NCBI GenBank assembly: GCA_963765545.1
Contig: CAVXWW010000004.1
Span: forward strand, 992,001 to 1,056,000
DNA from: JARRPM01 sp963765545
GTDB taxonomy: Bacteria; Pseudomonadota; Gammaproteobacteria; Pseudomonadales; Halieaceae
Length of the DNA stretch: 64,000 nucleotides
Reading direction: 5' to 3'
Under the pieces are notes generated by a model. The model had not been told where the DNA came from. It saw only the letters and a program-made list of their open reading frames with translations, and made no database searches. Shown one piece after another: positions 17,536-24,427 of this stretch. Numbering within the stretch: position 1 is the first letter of the stretch; every line of letters starts with the position of its first letter. A program made the translations under genes and the position numbers.

Positions 17536-18843
17536 TCAGCGGGCAGCCAGCGGCCCCTGATGATTGTAAAAACGGCCCAGTATGCGGCACAGGTTCCAGG
17601 CGTCGCGCGTACCTGCGGTTTCCCTGATCGAATGCATCCCCAGCGTGGGCACACCGATATCGAGTGTACGGATCCCCGTCGCCCCGGCCGTAATCGGGCC
17701 TATAGTGCTGCCACAGCCCATATCGCTTCGCACCACAAACGACTGCACCGGCACCTCTTCGGCCGCGGCAAGCATGCGAAAAAATCCCGATGTTTCACTG
17801 TTGGATGCATAGCGCTGGCTGGCGTTTACCTTGATGACTGGTCCCTGGTTCATACATGGCCCGTGGTTGTCGTCGTGCTTGCTCGCAAAGTTGGGATGGA
17901 TCGCATGGGCATTGTCCGCAGAGATCATAAGAGACTGTTCGGCGAGCATTGCGTAAGCGTGTTCACTGCCGGCAATACGCTGCAGCAGGGAGCGCAACAT
18001 GGGGCCCTGGGCACCGGCGGCGGACAAGCTACCGACTTCCTCGTGGTCGTTGCAGACAAGCAGACTGCTGACCGCACCGTCGGCCTGCAACAGGGCCTGC
18101 AATCCGACAAAACAGCTGAGCAGGTTATCGAGCCGGGCCGAGGCGATGAAATCCTGTTCCAGGCCAATAACCGCCGGTGCCTGGGTGTCATAGAATGACA
18201 GCTCGAAATCCAGCACTGTCTCTACTTCACAGTCTGGATGCTCTTCAAGCAGGCGCGCCTTGAGCAGCGCGCGAAAGTCGGCGGCCTCGGTACCCGATTG
18301 TTGAAACAAAATGGGCAGGATATCGGTCTGCGGGTTCACCGTGCGCCCCTCATTTGCTTCGCGGTCAAGGTGGATAGCAAGACTAGGGATCGTGGCCAGT
18401 GCCAATCGGTAATCGATCAGTGCAGTGCGCAACTCACCGCCCATGGTCTGGAAGCTCACCCGACCGGCCAGCGACAGGTCGCGATCAAACCAGGGGTTCA
18501 ACAAGGCACCACCATAGACCTGCACGCCCAGCTGAAAACAGCCATTGCGCAGCTTCTCAGGTGAGGGCTTGACCATGAGGCAGGGGCTGTCGGTGTGCGC
18601 ACCCACCATGCGAATACCGGTTCCGGCTGACGACTCGCGACCAGGGATAAACGCGATTATCGAGCTGTCATTGCGGGTGATGTAGTAACGCCCGCCAGGC
18701 TTCATTTCGCCACCTGCCTGCTCATCCAGTTCCACAAACCCGCCAGCCCGCAGTCGCGCCACCATTTCGGCGACAGCGTGAAATGGCGTGCTCGCACTGG
18801 CGATAAAATCGCACAACTGCCGGTTGAATTCCTCTTGATTCAT
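17536..18843 (-). CDS. apeB: M18 family aminopeptidase
   Basis: Zinc-dependent cytosolic aminopeptidase of 435 residues. The first metal ligand is in GAHTDSPCLMVKPSPE (near residue 84), with later ligands in VCNDHEEVGS and SADNAHAIHPN, and the C-terminal histidine in PTLGMHSIRE. The ATG at 18843 has GGACAG just upstream, and the M18 match begins there. The gene is 26 nt downstream of uppP, on the same strand, and is followed with 4 nt spacing by the glycosyltransferase gene. Confidence 0.92.
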   Translation of the reverse strand: MNQEEFNRQLCDFIASASTPFHAVAEMVARLRAGGFVELDEQAGGEMKPGGRYYITRNDSSIIAFIPGRESSAGTGIRMVGAHTDSPCLMVKPSPEKLRNGCFQLGVQVYGGALLNPWFDRDLSLAGRVSFQTMGGELRTALIDYRLALATIPSLAIHLDREANEGRTVNPQTDILPILFQQSGTEAADFRALLKARLLEEHPDCEVETVLDFELSFYDTQAPAVIGLEQDFIASARLDNLLSCFVGLQALLQADGAVSSLLVCNDHEEVGSLSAAGAQGPMLRSLLQRIAGSEHAYAMLAEQSLMISADNAHAIHPNFASKHDDNHGPCMNQGPVIKVNASQRYASNSETSGFFRMLAAAEEVPVQSFVVRSDMGCGSTIGPITAGATGIRTLDIGVPTLGMHSIRETAGTRDAWNLCRILGRFYNHQGPLAAR

Positions 18844-18869
18844 AGTCTGTCCATTTGCAATAAAAGTGA

Positions 18870-19673
18870 TCAGGCAAGCCACAGCGCATAAAGTATGGCC
18901 GCCAATACAATACGGTAGTACACAAAGGGCATCATACCGATTCGATCCAACAAGCGCAGGAACAGGGCGATGCACAGGTACGCGGTGATACCCGACACTA
19001 ACGCTCCCATGCCCAACTGCAACCAGTCTACAGCAACGCCGGAGCTTACAAGCTCCCAACTTTTCAGGGTTCCCGCACCAGCGATCACAGGAATCGATAA
19101 CAGGAATGAAAAACGCGCTGCCGCCTGACGGTTCATACCGAGCAGCAAGGCTGCGGTGATAGTAACCCCCGAGCGGGAAACACCCGGTACCGGTGCCAGA
19201 GCCTGTGCGAGGCCGATCAACAATGCCAACGACAGGCTCAGCGCCACTCCGCCGCCCTGCTTCGGTGCGCGCTTGTCAGCCACCCCCAGCAGCAAGCCAA
19301 ACAGCAGCGTTGTGGTGGCTATCACAGGGAGGGTACGCAACTCGGCTTCTATATAGTCACCCGCGAACAAACCGACGGCTATTGCCGGTACCGTGGCGAG
19401 TGCCAGGTACCATACCAGCCGACTGTCATCAGTTGCGGGGCCGCCCGCAAGGGAGCTGAACCAGCTCCGGGCCATCCGGATGAGATCAGCCCGGTAGTAA
19501 AACAGGACTGCGGCCAGGGTGCCCACGTGCACGGCAACATCAAATGCCAGTCCCTGGTCGGGCCAGCCCAGCACCAGCGAGGGAATCACCAGGTGCGCTG
19601 AACTCGAGATCGGCAGGAATTCGGTGAGGCCCTGCAAAATGGCGAGCAAGATCGCCTGGAAACTGTCGATCAT
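18870..19673 (-). CDS. uppP: undecaprenyl-diphosphate phosphatase
   Basis: Membrane phosphatase that recycles undecaprenyl diphosphate to the monophosphate for peptidoglycan and other envelope polymers; its overproduction gives bacitracin resistance. The 267-residue sequence has eight or so membrane segments, the QGLTEFLPISSSAHL motif near residue 14 and the second motif PGVSRSGVTI in the C-terminal half. It overlaps the tsaB stop codon by 4 nt (ATGA), showing translational coupling to tsaB. Confidence 0.97.
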   Translation of the reverse strand: MIDSFQAILLAILQGLTEFLPISSSAHLVIPSLVLGWPDQGLAFDVAVHVGTLAAVLFYYRADLIRMARSWFSSLAGGPATDDSRLVWYLALATVPAIAVGLFAGDYIEAELRTLPVIATTTLLFGLLLGVADKRAPKQGGGVALSLSLALLIGLAQALAPVPGVSRSGVTITAALLLGMNRQAAARFSFLLSIPVIAGAGTLKSWELVSSGVAVDWLQLGMGALVSGITAYLCIALFLRLLDRIGMMPFVYYRIVLAAILYALWLA

Positions 19674-20380
19674 GCGGATTTGCCCTGCTGTGCGAGTTTC
19701 TTCCAGCTGATTTCATCGCGAACATACACGGGCTGAACCTGCTGGGGCAGTTGCACGTTACCGCGCTCAAGGTGATCCAGGGCCAGTGGCACGAGATCGC
19801 GCGCCGATGGCAAAAGCTCCGGCGCCACACTCACCAGCCTGGCCTGCAGTTCTGTGGACATCTCACCGACAAAATTGCTGCCATTACCTATTGCACGCAA
19901 TGGCCCCACCGTACTGTCGACCACAATATCGGCAGCAGCGCAGGCCACGGGCCCGGCGCTGGCCACAGCCAGCCCATCCTCAAAACCGCACACGCTGTAG
20001 TAAACCTCATTGATTCGGGCGTCGAGAATACTCAGAACACTGCTGTCGACACCCACCAGCTCGAGTCGCAATGCGGTCTGGGCTTGCAGTAAAAGTGTGG
20101 AAACAGCGATGGCAGGCAAACCACTGGTGTAGGCAAGGCCCTGTACCGCACTCGCACCTATGCGCAAGCCGGTAAAGGATCCGGGGCCACAGCTGTAGGC
20201 AATGGCGTCTATGCCGTGTTCCCGCAATCTGCCATCCGGCAACAGGGTCTGTAGCATACTGAACAGGCGTTGGCTGTGCTGCCGGGGTATCACCTCGTAC
20301 AGCTCCCGGTATTCACCGTCGACATAAACCGCCACCGAACAGGCCTCGGTCGCCGTATCAATTGCCAAAATCCCCGCCAT
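19670..20380 (-). CDS. tsaB: tRNA threonylcarbamoyladenosine biosynthesis protein TsaB
   Basis: TsaB is the inactive Kae1/ASKHA-fold partner that, with TsaD and TsaE, attaches threonylcarbamoyl to A37 of ANN-decoding tRNAs. The 236-residue sequence starts ILAIDTATEACSVAVY and carries the conserved block GPGSFTGLRIG near residue 66 and RQHSQRLFSML. The ATG at 20380 was chosen over the TTG immediately upstream. It overlaps uppP by 4 nt. It is divergent from mobA with about 155 nt between. Confidence 0.93.
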   Translation of the reverse strand: MAGILAIDTATEACSVAVYVDGEYRELYEVIPRQHSQRLFSMLQTLLPDGRLREHGIDAIAYSCGPGSFTGLRIGASAVQGLAYTSGLPAIAVSTLLLQAQTALRLELVGVDSSVLSILDARINEVYYSVCGFEDGLAVASAGPVACAAADIVVDSTVGPLRAIGNGSNFVGEMSTELQARLVSVAPELLPSARDLVPLALDHLERGNVQLPQQVQPVYVRDEISWKKLAQQGKSA

Positions 20381-20535
20381 CAAGGTTCCCCGTTTTACGG
20401 CCCGGCAGTTCCGGACCGTTTTTATATTGGCTTGTTGCCAACGACGAATTATCCCACAGGCGACGACCTCTGCACTACACTGGTGACGCAGGATAAGGCA
20501 CAGGTAATGCCACGTATGGGACAGTGACAGGGACT

Positions 20536-21099
20536 ATGCAACACTCAACAGGGCTTATTCTGGCCGGCGGCGCCGGGCGCCGCGTGGCGCAAAACGACAA
20601 GGGCCTGCTGCGCTGGCAGGGACAGCCGCTGGCCGCACATGTTGCCACCCGCTTGCGCCCCCAGGTCAACCGCCTGATCATCAGCTGCAATCGCAATCGC
20701 GCGTTCTATGCAACACTGGCGGAAGATACTGTGACGGACACTCGCCGGGATTACCAGGGGCCACTTGCGGGGCTGGAGGCGGCGATCCCCCTCATTGACG
20801 GTGAGTTTGTCGTCGTTGTCCCCTGTGATACTCCCCTGCTCCCACTGGACCTCGCCCAGCGCCTGCTCGCTCCTATGGCAGCAACCGGCGACCGCGCTGT
20901 GGACATCAGCTACGCCCACGACGGTGAACGTGGTCACTATCTCTGCGCGGCCATACGCACTGCTATCTTGCCTACTGTCACTGCGTATCTAGAAGAAGGA
21001 CAGCGTGCCGTGCGTCACTGGTATGCGCAGCATCGTGTTGCGGTGATTGATTTCTCCGACGAGAAGCAGTGCTTTGCAAATTATAACCGGGCCGAATAG
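20536..21099 (+). CDS. mobA: molybdenum cofactor guanylyltransferase
   Basis: MobA converts Mo-molybdopterin to the guanine dinucleotide form used by DMSO-reductase-family enzymes. The 187-residue sequence has the nucleotidyltransferase signature LILAGGAGRRV near residue 7, KGLLRWQGQPL and the metal-binding VVPCDTPLLP near residue 95. The ATG at 20536 gives the family N-terminus; an in-frame GTG at 20524 is possible. No molybdoenzyme gene lies in the window. Confidence 0.92.
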   Translation: MQHSTGLILAGGAGRRVAQNDKGLLRWQGQPLAAHVATRLRPQVNRLIISCNRNRAFYATLAEDTVTDTRRDYQGPLAGLEAAIPLIDGEFVVVVPCDTPLLPLDLAQRLLAPMAATGDRAVDISYAHDGERGHYLCAAIRTAILPTVTAYLEEGQRAVRHWYAQHRVAVIDFSDEKQCFANYNRAE

Positions 21100-21229
21100 T
21101 CTCAGCGCGTCGCTCCATTCTTGAAACAGGCCTTCCGAGCTTACAGTGGTTCGGGCGGTAGCAGGGTTCAGGAGAGGTGCCAATAGACACAGCTTGTTTC
21201 AATAACGGCAAAGGACCGGGTATGTCCTG

Positions 21230-21341
21230 GCTCCACGGCCGCGTCCCTCCGGGATGCCCTCAGTCGAGTGGAAGGAGACAGCGCAGCGCTTTAAGGCTCC
21301 TGACCGACTGAGGGAAGCCCGGAGGGCCGAAGCCATGGAGC
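21230..21341. repeat. large imperfect inverted repeat
   Basis: Arms at 21230-21266 and 21305-21341 are 37 nt each and match at 31 positions, including uninterrupted runs CCCTCCGGG and CCCTCAGTCG. The 38-nt centre has its own small inverted repeat (GGAG / CTCC around AGCGCAGCGCT). It is unlike a simple terminator, being long and GC-rich with no T-run, and may be a copy of a dispersed palindromic element. Confidence 0.75.
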
Positions 21342-21395
21342 GAAGCAACCCCCGCCCTCTGCCGCGAATGGAACAGCACCGAAGAATTGAAAATC

Positions 21396-21428
21396 AAAAA
21401 AAACCCGCATGAATCACTCCATGCGGGT
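21396..21428 (-). terminator. intrinsic terminator of the H1-like gene
   Basis: A perfect 9-bp stem (ACCCGCATG / CATGCGGGT, loop of 8) is followed, read on the minus strand, by a run of eight T. It lies 23 nt after the stop codon of the lysine-rich gene. Confidence 0.9.
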
Positions 21429-21451
21429 CGATACTAGACCAGACGGGAAGA

Positions 21452-22063
21452 CTAACGCTTCGCGCGGGCTTTCCTTTTTGGTGCGGCTGCCTTCTTACGC
21501 TTTGCCGCCACTTTCTTCTTCGCTTTCGCAACAGTAGCTTTTGTCTTGGCTTTAGCCTTTGACCTGGCCTTGGCAGGCGACTTACCCGTCACCTTTTTTG
21601 AGGTCGACTCCAACTTCTTCTTCAGAGCCTTCCCCTGCTTGGTCGCTTTCTTTTCAGCGGCCTTGGCCTGGGCCCGAAGTTTGCGCTCGGTGTCGCGCAA
21701 CTGCTTTTTCAGCTTCCTTTCCAGCGCGTTGAGCTTCTTGGTGTCAGACTTGATGCGCGCCTTCATCCACTTCTCGGCCTGGCTTGCCAGGTGCTTGGCC
21801 TTGTCTATCTCAGCCTTGGCCGCCAACTCGGCCTTTTTCTCCATCAGTTTTTCCTGCGCGGCTGCTTCCTTGGCCTTGAGCTTTGCGCTATCGATAAAGT
21901 CTTCAAACTGATCACGCACTTCATTGAACGCATTGCTAAGGAAGTTACCCTTGGCGACCTTTTTCCTGGGCGCTGCCTTGCGCTTTGCAGGCGACTTTTT
22001 TGCCGCTGCCTTCTTGGGTGCTGCCTTCCTTTTCGCAGGTGCTTTTTTCTTTGCTGTTGCCAT
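21452..22063 (-). CDS. lysine/alanine-rich histone H1-like (AlgP-like) protein
   Basis: The 203-residue protein is extremely basic. It has AlgP/H1-type tails at both ends (AKKKAPAKRKAAPKK near the start, SPAK and KAKAK repeats towards the end) and a central charged, heptad-like region (about residues 45-145) that should form a coiled coil. Such proteins bind DNA without sequence specificity and may affect nucleoid structure; Pseudomonas AlgP is the best known. ATG at 22063 has GGGAGAG upstream. The lysine repeats make copy-number change likely. Upstream lies the structured non-coding interval. Functional assignment is by composition, so it is tentative. Confidence 0.8.
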   Translation of the reverse strand: MATAKKKAPAKRKAAPKKAAAKKSPAKRKAAPRKKVAKGNFLSNAFNEVRDQFEDFIDSAKLKAKEAAAQEKLMEKKAELAAKAEIDKAKHLASQAEKWMKARIKSDTKKLNALERKLKKQLRDTERKLRAQAKAAEKKATKQGKALKKKLESTSKKVTGKSPAKARSKAKAKTKATVAKAKKKVAAKRKKAAAPKRKARAKR

Positions 22064-22232
22064 TTGATATCTCTCCCGAGGTTACTGACATTTAGCGTCT
22101 CGTGGAAAATAGCAACATAATCAACACGATACAACTACGCAGAAAAATTATTCACAGAGGCTGCGCCGGCTCTGCGGGGTGCAGGAGAGGTCTCTGAGCA
22201 CTGATGCCATCAGGTCGAGAGAATGACATGGT

Positions 22233-22262
22233 AAAAAAAACGCCTGTTTTTAAGGTGTTTTT
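22233..22262 (-). terminator. terminator-like hairpin with flanking A and T runs
   Basis: A 7-bp stem (AACGCCT / AGGTGTT with one wobble pair, loop of 7) has A-rich sequence on the left and T5 on the right. It would work best for minus-strand transcription, where eight T follow. No gene ends here, so it may end an unannotated transcript from the palindromic region. Confidence 0.5.
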
Positions 22263-22455
22263 GTGACTCTGAACCTGAATGGGTTAAAAGAAGCACAGCG
22301 TTCAGGAGTGACACCGGCGTACTTGCGCAGTATGCTCCCTGGTTATTTTTACCTGAAAAAATGTTCATGCATTTTGGCGGGGCGTGGCGAATTACGAGCT
22401 GATCGGTGCTTGTTCTTGTTGATCTCCTGTTAGGTTTGGTTTGGTTCAGTCTAAC

Positions 22456-22530
22456 GGTCCCGGGCGGGAAAGTGTTTCCCAGTCGCTCCACGTGATTCGC
22501 TTTATGAGAAACACTTTCCCGCCCGGGACC
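22456..22530. repeat. hairpin unit 1, perfect 22-bp stem
   Basis: Arms 22456-22477 and 22509-22530 are perfect inverse complements (22 of 22). The 31-nt loop 22478-22508 contains CACGTG at its centre and is complementary to the loop of unit 2 at 30 of 31 positions. Confidence 0.9.
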
Positions 22531-22622
22531 TCGTTGTGTCACTGTACTGCCGAAGCTCGGAAATTGATGAGAAACTACCCTGTGCCCATCCCCGCTATTG
22601 TCTCGGAGCTACACGATGCAAG

Positions 22623-22695
22623 GGTCCGGGTGCAAGCAGGCTTCTCATCAAGCGAATCACGTGGAGCGACTGGGAAGCCTGCTTGCGCCCGGACC
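22623..22695. repeat. hairpin unit 2, 21-bp stem, opposite orientation
   Basis: Arms 22623-22643 and 22675-22695 pair over 21 bp with one T-G wobble. The loop 22644-22674 is the inverse of the unit 1 loop except for one base. The arm sequence differs from unit 1 over most of its length but shares the GGTCC..GGG outer end. Confidence 0.9.
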
Positions 22696-22770
22696 GGTTG
22701 GCCAGAACCAAACCCCAAAACCGACTTTTCCCAACATGGGCCAAGCCGCCCCCATACTATGCGATAAAAC

Positions 22771-22795
22771 AAAAAAGGGGCCTAAGCCCCTTTTT
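22771..22795 (-). terminator. adk terminator, bidirectional form
   Basis: GGGGC-CTAA-GCCCC is flanked by A6 and T5, giving up to 10 bp of stem. It lies 15 nt after the adk stop codon and could also stop plus-strand transcripts from the palindromic region. Confidence 0.88.
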
Positions 22796-22809
22796 CCTGC
22801 GTATAGCTC

Positions 22810-23457
22810 TCAGCTTTCCAGGACGGCAAATACCTTGTCGCGGATCTCCTCTACGCTACCGACACCCTCTACCCGGTGGCAGGCAGGCGCGCGTGGCCCC
22901 GTCATACTGCTATAGAATTTGACCAGTGGACTTGTTTGCGAGTGATAAATTTCCAGGCGCTTACGCACGGTTTCTTCCTGGTCGTCATCGCGTTGCACCA
23001 GGGGCTCGCCAGTTTCATCGTCCAGGCCTTCGCTCTTCGGCGGATTGTGCTCTACGTGATAAATACGACCGGAGCCGGGGTGCACGCGGCGGCCGGAAAG
23101 GCGAGCAACGATGGCATCATCCGCTACCGCTATCTCGACCACGTGATCCAGGTCGACACCCGCATCGACCATGGCCTCGGCCTGGGGAATGGTGCGCGGG
23201 AAGCCATCGAAAAGGAATCCGTTGGCGCAATCGTCCTGGGCGATACGTTCTTTAACCAGCCCGATGATAATGTCGTCAGAGACCAGGCCGCCCGCATCCA
23301 TGACGGTTTTTGCTTTCAGACCCAGGTCGGTCTTTGCCTTGACTGCGGCGCGCAACATGTCGCCTGTGGAAATCTGGGGGATGCCGTACTTCTCGGTGAT
23401 GAACTGGGCCTGGGTGCCCTTACCGGCGCCCGGTGCGCCCAATAAAATCAATCGCAT
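22810..23457 (-). CDS. adk: adenylate kinase
   Basis: Catalyses 2 ADP to ATP and AMP. The 215-residue protein has the P-loop GAPGAGKGTQA at residues 7-17, the AMP-binding DGFPRT block near residue 84, and the long LID form typical of Gram-negative bacteria (residues about 122-159). The LID lacks the four-Cys zinc set. The ATG at 23457 is unambiguous. It is the last gene of the long minus-strand series and has its own terminator; 141 nt without a gene separate it from mazG. Confidence 0.97.
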   Translation of the reverse strand: MRLILLGAPGAGKGTQAQFITEKYGIPQISTGDMLRAAVKAKTDLGLKAKTVMDAGGLVSDDIIIGLVKERIAQDDCANGFLFDGFPRTIPQAEAMVDAGVDLDHVVEIAVADDAIVARLSGRRVHPGSGRIYHVEHNPPKSEGLDDETGEPLVQRDDDQEETVRKRLEIYHSQTSPLVKFYSSMTGPRAPACHRVEGVGSVEEIRDKVFAVLES

Positions 23458-23598
23458 AGATGCTATTCCTCAATAATGCCGGCAAGAGTAGTACAGTCAG
23501 GATCAGCGTATTTCAGGGTGAAGAAGCGCAGATCCGCGGTGCCGGGGCGTGCTTTGAAGGGCCGTAACCATACACAGCGCCCGGGAATTGTACAAGCC

Positions 23599-24420
23599 CT
23601 AAGGGCTACCGACTTCAGTCGACTTGACAGCTTCCCACAGCGCGTCAAGCTCCTGCGGAGATAGCTGCTGCAAAGCCTGCCCTTCCGCCGCTGCCCTGGC
23701 TTCCACCTCCCGGAAGCGCCTTTCAAATTTACTGTTGGCTTGTCGCAGATTAGCCTCTGCATCCAGCTTCAGATGACGCGCCAGGTTGACGCAGCTGAAC
23801 AGCACATCCCCCATCTCGCCCTCTATGTCAGCCCTGTTGCCCGCCTCCATCGCCTGGCGCAGCTCCGCCACTTCTTCTTCCACTTTCGCCAGCACAGCGG
23901 TGGCATCAGGCCAATCGAAATTGGCCCGAGCCGCGCGTTTTTGCAACTTCTGCGCTCTCGGCAGTGCAGGCAGTGCCAGGGGAATATCCGCCAGTATGCC
24001 GAGTTGGGACTTCGCTGTGCGCTCTTCCTGCTTGATCGTTTCCCAGGTCTCATTGACCGACTCGATACCCGTGCGATCAGACACCACCGCTTCTATCTCA
24101 CCGCCGCCGAAGACGTGGGGGTGGCGCCGCAGAAGCTTGGTCACCAGGGTGTCGACAATCGACCCAAAGGAAAATAACTCGCGCTCTCGGCCCAGCTGGG
24201 CATAAAAAACCACCTGGAACAGCACATCGCCCAATTCCTCCGCCACATGGGGGAAGTCATCGTGTTCGATGGCCTGCGCCAACTCATAACACTCCTCCAG
24301 AGTAGACGGCACAATACTGCGAAAATCCTGGCGTGCATCCCAGGGACAACCGGTCTCGGGGTCCCGCAGCCGGGCCATCACACGCAACAGGTCGGCTAAC
24401 TGGTACTGGTATTTACTCAA
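23599..24420 (-). CDS. mazG: nucleoside triphosphate pyrophosphohydrolase
   Basis: MazG hydrolyses NTPs to NMP and PPi, cleaning the pool and, in E. coli, moderating ppGpp effects. The 273-residue protein has two MazG repeats with the metal-binding EExxE..ExxD pattern: STLEECYELAQAI...ELGDVLFQVVF in the first half and KVEEEVAELRQA...EMGDVLFSCVN in the second. The start appears to be a TTG at 24420, with GGAG ten nt upstream inside the relA stop region. It follows relA by 7 nt, as in many gammaproteobacteria. Confidence 0.94.
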   Translation of the reverse strand: MSKYQYQLADLLRVMARLRDPETGCPWDARQDFRSIVPSTLEECYELAQAIEHDDFPHVAEELGDVLFQVVFYAQLGRERELFSFGSIVDTLVTKLLRRHPHVFGGGEIEAVVSDRTGIESVNETWETIKQEERTAKSQLGILADIPLALPALPRAQKLQKRAARANFDWPDATAVLAKVEEEVAELRQAMEAGNRADIEGEMGDVLFSCVNLARHLKLDAEANLRQANSKFERRFREVEARAAAEGQALQQLSPQELDALWEAVKSTEVGSP

Positions 24421-24427
24421 GGGGTCT

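Larger units (their letters stand above)
21100..21451. other. non-coding interval between mobA and the H1-like gene
   Basis: This 352-nt stretch between convergent genes has no plausible gene. It contains a large imperfect hairpin (21230-21341) and, near its right end, the terminator of the H1-like gene (21396-21428). Confidence 0.7.
22438..22714. repeat. 277-bp near-palindrome made of two inverted hairpin units
   Basis: The outer ends are GGTTTGGTTC (22438-22447) and its exact inverse (22705-22714). Inside, each half carries a long hairpin whose outermost bases are GGTCC/GGACC. The two halves are clearly copies of one about 95-nt unit in opposite orientation: flank and loop are nearly identical, whereas the hairpin arms differ but remain self-paired. 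The 92-nt centre (22531-22622) shows no convincing symmetry. Confidence 0.85.
22064..22809. other. 746-nt non-coding interval with palindromic element and two terminators
   Basis: No credible gene was seen on either strand; short frames across it only trace the inverted repeats. It holds a terminator-like hairpin at 22233-22262, a 277-bp near-palindrome at 22438-22714 and the adk terminator at 22771-22795. It must also contain the promoter of the H1-like gene. Confidence 0.75.

Noticed and set aside
22430..22454. GTTAGGT and GTCTAAC, which fit integron attC core-site consensus
   Set aside because: They are in the wrong order and only about 20 bp apart, no integrase or cassette is near, and the long perfect stems do not resemble attC.
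22441..22915. Short frames on both strands through the palindromic region that give similar peptides (GPGRESVS, NHVERLG)
   Set aside because: The resemblance comes from the inverted repeats being read in several frames, not from related proteins.
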